Below are positions 1 through 10,073 of a stretch of 64,000 nucleotides of DNA, piece by piece; positions within the stretch are counted from its first letter, which is position 1; the number at the start of each line of letters is the position of its first letter. The notes beneath the pieces were generated by a model. The model saw nothing but the letters and a program-made list of their open reading frames with translations, was not told the DNA's origin and made no database searches. Both the position numbers and the translations under genes were made by a program. Origin of the DNA: Sergeia podlipaevii (lineage: Eukaryota > Euglenozoa > Kinetoplastea > Trypanosomatida > Trypanosomatidae); the NCBI GenBank assembly GCA_030849805.1, contig JASANZ010002248.1, positions 1-64,000 of the forward strand. Reading direction: 5' to 3'.

Positions 1-1695
1 CCCCTCCCCTCCTCCCTCCTCGTTCCTCTCTCTCTCCTCTCATTTATTTTTTTCCCTTTCTCATTTACATGTGTTTTCTACTATATCGCTGTTAATACAT
101 ACATACATACATATGTAGATGAGAAGAACAAATAATGCAGGTTTGTTATGGGCCCCATCAATATGCTATTGCGTCAACGCGCTCCGCACACCCTCTCCCC
201 CTCCCCTTTTTTTTTCAGCTACATATTAAGCTTTTTTTTTCTTCTTGATGCTTTGTCACACGTTATCTGACAGCCCTCTATACACTTATTTTTATATATT
301 ACTATTATTATTATTATTACTGTTATTGTCGTTGCAGACTGAATAAAAATTGATTTTCATAATGCTGTATGTTATTTTCGTCTTTCATTTTTTTTGTTGT
401 CGCTGGCATTATTATTATTATTTTATGAGGGGAGGGCTTTTAGGTTTATTATGAAAGTGCGACACGCATGCACGCTTCCGAACAATATCCTAGGCGAATG
501 TTATGGCACCTTTTCTATTTGCCTCTCTCTCCCTCTCGTTCTCACTCTTAAGTGGGGAAAACAGAGAGAGAAAGATAAAGAAGGAGGCAAATAGATGGAA
601 GAGACGGTACGGAAGCGTGTAGATGCTATCGCGCTTCAAGGCCCCACTGCAGCGTCATAACTGTATATATTTGTGCCTTCCTCTTTGTTGTCAATAATGA
701 TGATGTTGTTGTTGCCTTGTATGAACTTATTTTTCACTTTTTTTTTTCTGCTATGGCATACACCGTATTCAAGGTACAGTGTCGTCACCTCACTCTTTAT
801 CTCTTTCCCTCTCTTACTATCGACATGCACATAAATGGTATGCATGTAGGGGATAGAAATGTATTGAGGCCAGTAGTGTTACGAATGGTGATTGCTCGCG
901 TACCGCGTATTGTGAAGCGGGTCTTATGCTCTCAAGACGCGTTTTAGAATGCGTGTATGGAGAAGTGTATACTAAGGGCCTTGAAAAGTAGCGTCATTTT
1001 TTTATTTCTTTTCTTTTAAAAACAACAACAACAATGAAGATAACTTCTTTATTATTCTTTTCCTCCTACCAAAGCAGCGCACTTGCTCGATGCACACACA
1101 CCAGTACAGCTAATATACGCGGGTGTGAGCGGAGGAGGAACGGGTAGAAAAAAAAAAGCCAGTGACTATGATGTAAAGGTGTGATATGCTTACAACACTT
1201 CATATTTGTACAATCAGTCCACCGAACCTTTTGTCATTTTTTTCTTTTCTTTTTTTTTTCAACGTGTCTTTCTTTACTATTGTTTTCCTTACTATTATTA
1301 TTTTTTAGTTTTGTAATTATGTGCGTGTGTGTGTGCGTCTTTTATTTTTTTATTTTTTTTCTTTTACTTGTTCTCCTTTTTTTTTGCTAATTACTCGACT
1401 GCATTGGTGTTTCTCCACATTTATACACTTATGGAAAACAAAATCTTTAAATAACAAACAACATTTCTCTTTATCAGCAATTTTTTGGGTGGATGAGTGC
1501 ATCTCGTGTAATGAAGGTAGCGTTAACGTGACACACTCGATGTGCGCCTATAGGGTCATCTCTGTATTTCTGCATTTCCTTTTAACTTTCTTCCTTTTTC
1601 TCTGCTTCACTGTTTTTTTTAACTATTATTCTGCTTTAAAAAAAAAATGCATGTTGCAAAATGAAAAAAAAAAAATCAGTGAGAACTGCTACACA
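1..1695. other. Intergenic region upstream of the MCMBP gene
   Basis: No gene is supported here. The stretch holds CT-rich runs at its left edge, an ATT run near 300-320, several T tracts and many in-frame stops. Short open frames (394-594, 717-947) have low-complexity or T-tract-encoded products and no recognisable domain. An open frame runs into MCMBP from 1321, but it codes for phenylalanine-rich sequence from T tracts and is probably 5' UTR. The large size hints at a lost gene or a regulatory zone, but nothing specific is visible. Confidence 0.6.
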
Positions 1696-3783
1696 ATGGC
1701 TATGTCGCAGAAGATAATCAGCGCCTTCATCGCTGACAAGACGCTCGAGTTGGGTTCCCTGCATGAGGCACTTGCCTTCACACAACACCATCTTCTTGAA
1801 CATGTCGCCGTAACACACGAGGAAGTGCAGGATCTCTTTCCAATTCCCCCGCTGCATCAAGCAAGAGGACAGCTCTGCAGGTGTCGCGGCATGATTCAAG
1901 AGATTCACTCTGAGGTGAGTCTGTACTGCGCACGGAGCAGTGACTTTTTCAATGAGGAGCAAACCGCACAGTCGGAAGGAAACACCAGTAAGCCTGTGGG
2001 AGAGAAGGAGGAACTACTTGACACGGTGGTCTTGTATGTTATCCCGGTTCCAGGAAACGAGTACTTCTACGCTCTGAACAGGTTCGATGATGAGGAAGAA
2101 AAGGCACTCAGTGGAATTGGAGGAGGTGCGCAGCCCTCGTCAACAGCGACAGCACGGAAGCGTACACAGCGAGAAGAGGCGGAAGAAGAGAGAACGGGCT
2201 ATGATGATGCGTTTCAAAGTTCCGCTCCGAGCAACCGAGAAGCAGTGGCGAGCAGGACAGCGGCAGACGCGAGAGGTCATGCCAGCAGCAGCAGCAGTAA
2301 TGTGCGCAATACAACGCGTGTTGAATGCCCATCGAGCACGACGGAAGGGAAAGACGATGCTGCAGGGGTAGCAACAGCAGCAGCAGGTCCTACAAGGTAT
2401 ACCATAGGCTCTTACCTTAATCTTCCTTATCCGCCTACTGCCAGGGAGCTCTCCACGGCGTGCATCGTCACTGTGATATTGCCTAGAGACTCCAAGCAAG
2501 GCACTACACGATCAGCCTTCCGTGTGAACGATGTGGTTGATTTCTACGGCTACATCCAGCTCGTGCATGGGGACCAGATGCAAGTCAGTGAGGAGTCTCC
2601 GGATGAGTTTGACATGTTCAACATGTGGCACTCCGCGGAGCTCTCCAAGGGCCTTGTCTCGCGACTAGTGTGTCTTGCCCACACGCCCACAATTTTATTC
2701 GTACACGGTTTTACCTTCCCTGGTCCGTTGTCTGCCTCAACCTCTTTGGCACTGCCAGCTTCTGTCAGCAAGAAACTCAACTTTGAGGAGGCGCGAGAGC
2801 GCGCACTGCAGTACATTACCCGAGAACTGTGCTGTGGTGACGCTCTCACCGCGGAGTACCTGCTGCTGCATCTGTGCTCACACGTTGGTGCACACACCGA
2901 GACCACCCCCGTTGGTGACGTCCCTCTTCTAATCAGCGCTCCTGCCATGAACGCGCGCGCGTGGTCTGCAGCTATTGCGCGCATAACGCCAGTAGCGGAA
3001 ATATTTCTTGACGCGGCAACACTTGGCAAAGCTGGGTCCGCGACACACCCGAAGCATGACAGTTCGCTTAACTATCTCCGCACAGGTCTTCTGCAGGTAG
3101 GCAACGGCACGCACGTGACAATCGACTGTGCTGGGCTTGCGGCGCAGGCAGAGTCGAGCCCCTGGGGAGAGGTGTTGTTTTCTGTCATTCACAAGCAGGC
3201 GCTGCCGCTCGAGTACCCGTATCACACCATGGAACTTCCTGTTAATGTGTCATTTCTCGCTGTCTCGCGGGGGATAGATGAGGAACTGCCGACGATGCTC
3301 AACTTTGCTCTGCAGGTCGACTGGGTTCCTGAGGTCATGGCTGCCGCGTTGCCCGCTGCGAGCAGCCACCCACCACACTGCACTGGTGTGCTGGTACAAG
3401 CAGAGGAGAGGGAGGAAGAAGAACAGCCAGCTGCAGCAGCAGCAGTCACCACTATCAAAAGCGGATGCCGTTACGAGGAAGATAGCGAGTCGAACGCTGT
3501 ACGCCAGTACATTGCCGCCGTGCAGAGTGTGTCGCCTTCTTTTGTCTTTGATGAGGTCTTTCAGCGATCCGTCTCTGATGCGTTGGTGAATATGACAGAG
3601 GAACTTGGTGAGTGGAACAACAGAGATCCACTAATTCACAATAACACGTTTTCTGCCGCTACTGCACTGATGCGCGCTCATGCGGCGAGCAAGGGACGGG
3701 CCGTGATGACGCCAAAGGAGCTTGAGCATGTGCTGGCGCTGGAGCGTAAACGCATAGAGCGCCGACAGGAAGTCAGGGTGTAG
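1696..3783 (+). CDS. MCMBP: MCM-binding protein (MCMBP/ETG1 family)
   Basis: The 695-residue product resembles MCM-binding protein, a nuclear factor that binds MCM3-7 and helps load, unload or chaperone the replicative helicase. Family features seen: a segment reading DEFDMFNMWHSAEL in the middle; an 'AEYLLLHL' stretch; a 'YLRTGLLQ' stretch; and 'YPYHTMELPVNV' followed by a C-terminal helical part. A low-complexity Glu/Ser/Ala insert lies near residues 130-230. The start at 1696 (MAMSQK) was chosen because the open frame upstream encodes T-tract-derived hydrophobic sequence; ATGs at 1648 and 1702 are alternatives. It is the first recognised gene of the plus-strand unit. The assignment rests on remembered family motifs and is fairly secure. 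Confidence 0.85.
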   Translation: MAMSQKIISAFIADKTLELGSLHEALAFTQHHLLEHVAVTHEEVQDLFPIPPLHQARGQLCRCRGMIQEIHSEVSLYCARSSDFFNEEQTAQSEGNTSKPVGEKEELLDTVVLYVIPVPGNEYFYALNRFDDEEEKALSGIGGGAQPSSTATARKRTQREEAEEERTGYDDAFQSSAPSNREAVASRTAADARGHASSSSSNVRNTTRVECPSSTTEGKDDAAGVATAAAGPTRYTIGSYLNLPYPPTARELSTACIVTVILPRDSKQGTTRSAFRVNDVVDFYGYIQLVHGDQMQVSEESPDEFDMFNMWHSAELSKGLVSRLVCLAHTPTILFVHGFTFPGPLSASTSLALPASVSKKLNFEEARERALQYITRELCCGDALTAEYLLLHLCSHVGAHTETTPVGDVPLLISAPAMNARAWSAAIARITPVAEIFLDAATLGKAGSATHPKHDSSLNYLRTGLLQVGNGTHVTIDCAGLAAQAESSPWGEVLFSVIHKQALPLEYPYHTMELPVNVSFLAVSRGIDEELPTMLNFALQVDWVPEVMAAALPAASSHPPHCTGVLVQAEEREEEEQPAAAAAVTTIKSGCRYEEDSESNAVRQYIAAVQSVSPSFVFDEVFQRSVSDALVNMTEELGEWNNRDPLIHNNTFSAATALMRAHAASKGRAVMTPKELEHVLALERKRIERRQEVRV

Positions 3784-4320
3784 CACAACTCCTTTTGCCC
3801 TTTTTTTTTCTTCTGCTAGTGAAACCAATAAGGAGTACGGAATATGGTGGATACTTATGCGTGAATTGATAGATTGAATGATTGAAAGGGAGTGAAGGCC
3901 GCGTTCATGCATCCATATATATATATATATATATATGAAGAGAGAGAGAGAAGGGGGTGAGGGAGAGATTCACATAGAGAAACAGGGGGGAAGTGTCTTT
4001 TCATATTTCGTTCAATGGACTTTACTGCTTAGTAAAAAAATACAAAAAAAAATTAGTAGAACAAAAGAGGTATCTGCTCTGGCAATATGATTTCGTGCCA
4101 CGTAAATGGATAAAAGTTGTGAGAAAAATTTAATCAGCTGAAACTACGACGTTACATTACTCATTTTTAATACATTCATGCCCTTTTTTTTGCGTTCTTT
4201 GCTATCTTTGTGTCATCATCTACCTAAACATTTACTTGTATATATGTATATACGTATGTAGGAGGTCTAGCACTTCTCCCCCTCACTTTGGAAGGCACTT
4301 TATATATATATAGCTCGCAC
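3784..4320. other. Intergenic region between MCMBP and APRT
   Basis: This holds the MCMBP 3' UTR, an AT repeat at 3915-3936 followed by a GA run, scattered A tracts, and smaller TATATA runs near 4240-4310. No coding potential is seen. Confidence 0.7.
3915..3951. repeat. (AT)n/(GA)n compound microsatellite
   Basis: About eleven AT units are followed directly by a GA run, in the 3' flank of MCMBP. Confidence 0.9.
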
Positions 4321-4366
4321 TGCTCTTTCCCTCACTTTCTCTCTCTCTCTTTCAATAAAACTCAAG
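4321..4366 (+). promoter_or_regulatory. Probable trans-splice acceptor of APRT
   Basis: A pyrimidine tract at 4321-4353 is followed by the first downstream AG at 4365-4366, six bases before the APRT ATG. This is the expected layout for spliced-leader addition. The very short 5' UTR is inferred from sequence only; an earlier AG could be used. Confidence 0.5.
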
Positions 4367-4372
4367 GAAAAC

Positions 4373-5092
4373 ATGTCTGTGAAGGAACTTTCCTCTCACT
4401 TTCACGTGCTTGACAGTAACGAGCCCCTTGCAAAGTTAATTGCCAAGAGTTACCGTTGGTACTCGCCTAAGTTTTCACCTCGTGACGTGCCCCGTTTCGC
4501 AGATGTGAGCAGCATCACTGAGTCTCCCGAGGCTATGAAGGGGATCCGCGACTTCCTTGTTGCGCGCTACCGCGCCATGAGCGAGCCGCCGACTCACATT
4601 CTTGGCTTCGACGCACGTGGGTTTCTTTTTGGCCCTATGATTGCCATTGAGCTCGGTATCCCGTTTGTGCTGATGCGCAAGGCAGAAAAGAACGCTGGCC
4701 TGCTAGTGAAGAGTGAGCCGTACGATAAAGAGTACAAGGAGGCTGCACCCGAGGTGATGACCATCCGCTGCGGTAGCATTGGCAAGGGATCTCGCGTGCT
4801 GCTGATCGATGACGTTCTCGCCACTGGTGGCACAGCGCTCTCCGGGTTGCAACTCGTGGAGGCGAGCGGCGCGGAGGTGGTTGAGATGGTCATTATTTTG
4901 GCTCTGCCTTTCCTCAAGGGCGTAGAGAAGATTCACTCCACCGCCAACGGTCGCTATAAGAACGTTAACTTTTTTGGCTTGGTGACCGAAGATGAGCTCA
5001 CTGAGGCAAACTGTGGCGATATTCGAGGCTACAATGGCCCACGTGTTATCAGCTACAGCGACGCTCTTAGCAATGGTGGGGCATCTTGTTGA
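4373..5092 (+). CDS. APRT: Adenine phosphoribosyltransferase, canonical copy
   Basis: The 239-residue enzyme converts adenine and PRPP to AMP and pyrophosphate. This is purine salvage, essential in outline because trypanosomatids cannot make purines de novo. The type I PRTase signature VLLIDDVLATGGTA is at residues 142-155. Upstream, 'FDARGFLFGP' and 'FVLMRKAEKNAGLL' are the adenine- and PRPP-binding elements. Length and sequence match the leishmanial enzyme (about 237 residues), including its N-terminal 'KSYRWYSP.FSPR' and long C-terminal extension. No organelle signal is obvious. A second, divergent paralogue follows about 0.9 kb downstream on the same strand. Confidence 0.96.
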   Translation: MSVKELSSHFHVLDSNEPLAKLIAKSYRWYSPKFSPRDVPRFADVSSITESPEAMKGIRDFLVARYRAMSEPPTHILGFDARGFLFGPMIAIELGIPFVLMRKAEKNAGLLVKSEPYDKEYKEAAPEVMTIRCGSIGKGSRVLLIDDVLATGGTALSGLQLVEASGAEVVEMVIILALPFLKGVEKIHSTANGRYKNVNFFGLVTEDELTEANCGDIRGYNGPRVISYSDALSNGGASC

Positions 5093-5209
5093 AAAGGAAA
5101 GAGGGTGCTTCAGAATGGAGAAGAAAGCGAAAAGAAAAAGGAATGCGAATGGAATGCTTTTGTCTTTTTTGCTTTTATGGCAACCAGGTAATCAAAGCTA
5201 CATAACATT

Positions 5210-5248
<39 letters not shown>

Positions 5249-5967
5249 NATATATATATATGAGAGAAACAAATGTTATAGGTGTGAGTGAGTGTCCATA
5301 TTTCCATATACATTTTTTTTTCCTCTTGGAGCCTCCCTTCTCTTTCTCTCGCGTGAGGACGGTTACCTGCAGAGCGCACATTATTTTTTTTTTTTCATTT
5401 TACTTCTTTGCTAGGAACGTACGAAACCGCCGCTAGCAAAAATAAAAAAAATAAAATGCGGAGTAATCCGTCTCGCACAATCTCTCATATATATATATAC
5501 ATATACATATATGTACATATCAGCGATAGAGAGAGAGGGGAGAGAGAGAGAGAGAGTTCTTATCTTTCTTAAACGCCTCACTCCGCTTAGCGTCCTTTGT
5601 ATCTTTATACGTTACTTGCATTTGATGCGCGGGGTGTAGAGATGTGATACGTACGAGAAGGCGGTTCTACTAAAAGAAATAAAGAGGGTACTTCTATATA
5701 TATATATAATATAACGTGCTGTTGTTTCAAACATCATTAAACAGAAAAAACTGTTCTATCGTAAATGTTGTTTCTTTTTTCTTGTACATTTGCAATTCAT
5801 TATTTTATTTGTTGTTGTTTGTTGTTGTTGCTGACATGTTTTTTTTTTTTAGTATATTATTTATCAGTCCTCTGCAATAGTACGCACGCATTCACAACCA
5901 ACAAAGGCAAAAAAAAGAACAAGAATCAAAAAGGTGGATATTTTTATTTTAAGTCTAAACGCTAATC
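5093..5967. other. Intergenic region between the two APRT genes
   Basis: It contains an AT-rich hairpin with an undetermined base (5202-5279), GA/AT runs near 5480-5560 and 5695-5710, and a T-rich tract at 5765-5860 that probably serves trans-splicing of the second APRT. No gene is seen. Confidence 0.65.
5202..5279. repeat. AT-repeat hairpin with perfect 11-bp arms and an N
   Basis: The arm ataacatttgt at 5202-5212 is the exact reverse complement of acaaatgttat at 5269-5279. Between them lie two AT runs split by a GAGAGA-type spacer that contains an undetermined base at 5249. The structure could form a long hairpin. The ambiguous base suggests a sequencing or assembly difficulty in the repeat. 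Confidence 0.85.
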
Positions 5968-6624
5968 ATGTCGTCTGAACTCATTGAGATTGCCCCCAAG
6001 CACTACATTCTTAACCACAAGCACCCGCTCTTTGTATCGCTTGTGAACACCACGCGCATGTTGACATTGCCATGCTCCAAGCCTGTTGCACGTCTCTATG
6101 ATGTAAACAGCATTACCGAAAACCCAAAGCTTTTCAAGGATCTTATTGATTATCTGGCCCACCGCTATCGCAGTATGGGCGATAAGGGACCTACGCATAT
6201 TCTGGCCATTGAGGCGCGTGGCTGTATTATCGGAGCACCGCTCGCGCTTGCGCTAGGTTTGCCATTTGTGCCCATGCGGAGAGACAACATTGCAACGTGC
6301 TCGTACGTGACAGAAGGGGAGGGATCTACCGCGCCAGTCCCACCCATCTCTGTTCGTCACAACAGCATTACGAAGGATTCACGAGTAGTGGTGATGGATG
6401 ACTTCATCGATACCGGAAAGACCATGGATGCGGCGATGGACTGTGTAGAGATCGTAGGTTCGAAAATTGTCGAGGTATTCGCGATCTGCGACATGACGGA
6501 GTGTGGTGGCGTGGAGCTGATCCACTCAGAGCCTGCATTTAAGGACGTGAGTGTGTTCACTCTCTTCCGGCTGCGGAACTCACTAGATGTTCTCTTCTAC
6601 AAGGACAAGAGGTCACATATCTGA
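5968..6624 (+). CDS. Divergent APRT paralogue
   Basis: The 218-residue product aligns with the preceding APRT over most of its length (shared 'YDVNSITENPK', 'THILAIEARGCIIGAPLAL', 'LPFVPMRRDN'). It lacks the long C-terminal extension. The PRPP loop reads VVVMDDFIDTGKT at residues 140-152 instead of the canonical DDVLATGGT, so it looks more like the IDTGKT loop of hypoxanthine-guanine PRTases. The Lys-Asn-Ala-Gly flexible-loop sequence of APRT1 is replaced by 'IATCSYVTEGEG'. Trypanosoma brucei is known to carry a cytosolic APRT1 and a second APRT2, so this may be the equivalent. Substrate use is uncertain, and the C-terminus (SHI) is only a poor match to a glycosomal PTS1. Confidence 0.88.
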   Translation: MSSELIEIAPKHYILNHKHPLFVSLVNTTRMLTLPCSKPVARLYDVNSITENPKLFKDLIDYLAHRYRSMGDKGPTHILAIEARGCIIGAPLALALGLPFVPMRRDNIATCSYVTEGEGSTAPVPPISVRHNSITKDSRVVVMDDFIDTGKTMDAAMDCVEIVGSKIVEVFAICDMTECGGVELIHSEPAFKDVSVFTLFRLRNSLDVLFYKDKRSHI

Positions 6625-7687
6625 AGCCTCAAAGGAGGCGAAGGCAGTCTAGCTCTTCTCTTCTTTCTTGACCTGCCTTTTTTTTATGATTCTTTTTTCC
6701 TTCCTTTTTTTTTCTTCTCCTTCGCAGTCTTCACACAGAGCTGTGAGAGCATCATTATTTCCGCTACTGGCTTGTGGGTGTGCGTGCATTGCGGCTTGCA
6801 TACGGCACCTATTCCCGCTATACAGACTTTTATATCTACGAAGTACGACAACATGCGACGGTGGCTCAGCATTCGCTTTGCTGTTGCGAGGCATCAAACT
6901 CAATGTTACGACAGAGAGACTCACTATCTTTTCTCTTTTCATTAAAACAACAGAGGAGAAAGAGTTGACATTCTTCTTTTAAAAAAAAATCTGAATATAC
7001 AATGCAGAAGAGGAAGAAGAAGAATGAAGGAGATGGAACGGACGTTGCACGGAATCCACAAAAGTTGTTTCTTTCCTACTATATTTTTTATCCTTATTAC
7101 TATTATTATTATTCGTATCATAAAGACGTAGACACGCGCATACGCATGTCTTCTGACTATATATCACAGTCTTTGCTTGGTTACTTCATACGTAGTACTT
7201 ACCGTAGAACCGAGTGTCTTTTTTTTATGGTTGTTATTATGGCTGACGCTATTTTATTGTGAAAATTGCTTTCTTTTTTTTTTTTTTTTGACTAGGCAGT
7301 TTCAAGCAGTCCTATTATTTATCGTAGAGAGTGCTAACCAATAGCAAAAAAAAAAAAAAATATTTAGTAGAGAAAAACATAGGAGATAGCATTGCTTTAC
7401 ATTCCTTTTCCTTCACATATCATCAGTTTACGTAGTAGCGTTGTGAAATTAGTAACGTCATTTTTGCATACACAATCAATCACAGTATAGAGTTTCTCTA
7501 GCTACTACTCTTTTTTTTTTTAAAAGGAGGATTACGCTAGAAGTTCTAAATTGGCGTACATTGTACCTTTAGAAAACAAAAAGGAAAATATTTTCCGTTT
7601 AATTGCTTCCTTTTTTTTTGTGTGTGTCTGGCGATAGCATCGATATTATCTATTTTTAGCAGTAGCCACAAAAGGAAAGAAAGCATC
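6625..7687. other. Intergenic region between APRT paralogue and rhomboid-like gene
   Basis: It holds T/C-rich runs at 6676-6725, an A tract at 7345-7360 and two overlapping short open frames (6668-6982, 7002-7262) without recognisable products. In-frame ORF extension 7622-7687 precedes the rhomboid gene but is likely UTR. Confidence 0.6.
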
Positions 7688-8419
7688 ATGGCACAGGCAG
7701 CTGCCCACTACGCAGATGTTGCCTCCAGCATCTTCTCTATGGTGCTCATGTCAGACCAAACCCTTTTTATAATGTACCACTACAACAGCTACGCAAACAA
7801 CCCTGTCATGCTGCGTAGCACGAAGCCAATGGTGATGCGCGACATCTTCTTGACGCAAGTTAAGACCGGTATCCCCAACCCACTCTCCGCTGTTTACGTG
7901 CATAAAGAGAAGGACTGTGTCATCAACTGCATCATGTCCATGGCGGTGGCGAAGCCCATTTGCCTTGCCTTCGGCTGGCGTCACGCCACCGCACTCTACC
8001 TTGGCGGTGGTTTTTTCTCTAGTTTTGCTTACATTTTTCAGGCACAGATCAACAAAAATAAGGTATCCTCAGAGTTTGACTGCGCGTGCACGAGTAATGG
8101 CGCCTACGCAACCCTCGCTACTCTCTCTCTTTTCATGCCCAAGTCATACGTTCCATACTCAAAGCGTTTGCCTATCGCAACATTTGGTCTTCCCTATCTG
8201 CTGATGTGCACCTACGATGAGTACATCGGACCCACGTACTTTGAGAAGCGGAAGCCTGGTGATATTGAGGTGCGCAATTGGGGTTTTGTAGGCGGCGCGT
8301 TCTTTGCTCTCATCTACGGTACGCTGTTCCTACGCACCAAGAAGGACTTTGGAAAGATGAAACTTTTCTACAACAATATTGCAAAGGCGAAGACCGGATC
8401 CACAACTACTGTTCAGTAA
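7688..8419 (+). CDS. Rhomboid-like membrane protein lacking catalytic residues
   Basis: The 243-residue protein has several hydrophobic segments (about 80-96, 102-118, 137-150, 162-175, 197-215). Their order and intervening sequence resemble mitochondrial PARL-type rhomboids: 'TALYLGGGFFSSFAYIFQ', then a TSNGA segment at 135-139 where rhomboids have the catalytic GxSGA, then 'WGFVGGAFFALIYG' (198-211) where they have the catalytic His-x-x-Gly-Gly. The nucleophilic serine aligns with Asn137 and the histidine with Phe200, so it is probably not a protease. Rhomboid-like proteins are known subunits of the trypanosome mitochondrial TIM translocase, which makes a TimRhom-type role plausible; this is inference. 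The start at ATG 7688 was chosen because the upstream extension is not hydrophobically sensible. Confidence 0.6.
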   Translation: MAQAAAHYADVASSIFSMVLMSDQTLFIMYHYNSYANNPVMLRSTKPMVMRDIFLTQVKTGIPNPLSAVYVHKEKDCVINCIMSMAVAKPICLAFGWRHATALYLGGGFFSSFAYIFQAQINKNKVSSEFDCACTSNGAYATLATLSLFMPKSYVPYSKRLPIATFGLPYLLMCTYDEYIGPTYFEKRKPGDIEVRNWGFVGGAFFALIYGTLFLRTKKDFGKMKLFYNNIAKAKTGSTTTVQ

Positions 8420-9294
8420 AAAAAGAAAAATAATAGTTGGAAAAAAGAGGAAGTATTGTGCGTCTACAGGAGGCATCTTGGCGTTGTAGTTGATTGAATG
8501 TGCAGATGTGTGTTCGTTGTATTGTTTGCATACAGAGAGGCTGTGGAAAAAAAAAAAACATCGAATGCACTGGTATTGCTTATCGTTGTCGTTTGGCCTC
8601 CTGTTTAACACATTCCTGATCAGTTATCTACTTTTTTTTTTCTACTTTTATCTTTTTCTTTTGTGGCTCTTTTTCTCCGCTTTCTTACTGGTTGTTGAAT
8701 TTTTTTGTATTCACATGATTTTTTATCTTCTCGTGATCTTTTTTCAAAAAATAACTTGCAATTGAAGCGCATGCAAGTGGTTACAGTGACATAACATTAC
8801 ATTTACACAGTACTTCTTCCCGCAAAAATAAGCATATACAAGCACATATATGTTTCTTTATCTTATTTCAATAAGAGAAAAAAAAATCAGAAGTGACTAC
8901 AATAACTACGCCTACCCTGTGTTGGCGTGATGGTAGATATGTTATGCCAAATTGAATGGCGTTGCTCATGCTAATGGAAAAAGTGAAGCATCTTCCACTG
9001 TGCGTCTGTGTGTGTGACCACTACGTTCATATATATTCTTTCTCTCTCCCTCTCTCGTTGATTCTTACGCGCGCACATGCACGCATTCTGCTCTGGGTGA
9101 CGTAGATTCTGTTACGTTGGCGAACCCTCGTCATTAGATTCTTTTCATTGTAAATCCTTTTTGGAGTCACACGCTGGGGCACAAACACAAAAAAAAAATA
9201 CTTTTTATATGAATAAAAGTACTCTTGGATTGCACGTACTGACAGCCCCACTTGCGCTCTTGATTTCGTTGTTGTTTCCAGCTTCCTGTATTTC
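8420..9294. other. Intergenic region after the rhomboid-like gene
   Basis: It holds long T-rich stretches (8630-8750) and A tracts. A pyrimidine-rich stretch ending in the AG at 9280-9281, 14 bases before the ATG at 9295, looks like a leftover splice acceptor for the broken gene downstream. Confidence 0.55.
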
Positions 9295-10073
9295 ATGGGG
9301 AGCATCGTCACTCCATCGTCGATGGCATTGATCATCGACGGCACGCACGCCCCTCTTATGGTGGTAAAGAAAGGAGCCAGGCTTCTTAAAGGTAGTATTG
9401 TGGAATGGCAAGTCGACATAGATACTAAGGTTATCTTCGAAAAGGCCAGGTTATACAACAATGTGCTGGAACTACGGTTTGTCCTTACGACAAATGATCC
9501 CTTTTTCACCGCCATCAACAAGGTTGTCGTTGCCTATTTTCATTCTGGCACCAAGCATTATCTGGACCCCACCGCTACGCAACATCAAGATACCTTCTGT
9601 GCGCGTCGTAAAGAGAATCCCCGTGACTATGACGATCGCGTTGAAGATTGACAAATGCGCTCCACACAACATGACTGCACCATGGCCGTGTGTAATGTTA
9701 TTGAAGGAGTTTGTGAAAACACTAGTAAATAACGATTTCTACTGTGGCTTAGTGGAGGCATCACAACTCCAGAACCCTGTGAGGGAGCTCCCTTGTTATG
9801 AGTCGGCGCTGTTTCGATTTTTTTCTGGAATACCTTTTCTTTGGTATTTATCTCTTCTACGCACTACGGCACATGGAAGTTGGTGCAGTACTCGCCTGAA
9901 GAGCATAAAGCATTCCACTTTTTTTTAAAAGTTAACCGCGTATGGTTGCGTAGGGGCTGGTGGCTAACAAGTACTTCGATCGCTACATTGAATTTGACTT
10001 GGATCGAGATTGCGTGTACCAGGCTGCGTTGTTGGAGTTTAACCACTTGCTCAGAGAGTGTGTCTAGAGAGGG
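9295..10073 (+). pseudogene. Frame-broken remnant of an unidentified gene
   Basis: Protein-like sequence continues through this stretch but switches reading frame. An open frame of 118 residues starts at ATG 9295 (frame A) and ends at 9651. A second, overlapping frame (B) stays open to 9928 with 'LLKEFVKTLVNNDFYCGLVE'. Frame A reappears near 9870-9960 with 'EEHKAFHFFLKVNRVW'. The third frame gives a well-formed tail, 'NKYFDRYIEFDLDRDC' then 'ALLEFNHLLRECV', ending at the TAG at 10071-10073. Base composition is gene-like, unlike the T-rich flanks. No family is recognised. Decay by frameshifts is the simplest explanation; sequencing errors are possible but several would be needed. Confidence 0.55.

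Noticed and set aside
1321..1695. Open frame adding about 125 residues to the MCM-binding protein
   Set aside because: Same T-tract composition, Phe-rich translation, and splice-acceptor-like sequence inside; treated as 5' UTR.
3915..3936. Regular AT repeat considered as a replication origin element
   Set aside because: Many similar AT runs occur in nearly every intergenic gap here, so it carries no specific signal.
6610..6624. C-terminal SHI of the second APRT as a glycosomal targeting signal
   Set aside because: Too far from the SKL consensus to claim glycosomal import from sequence alone.
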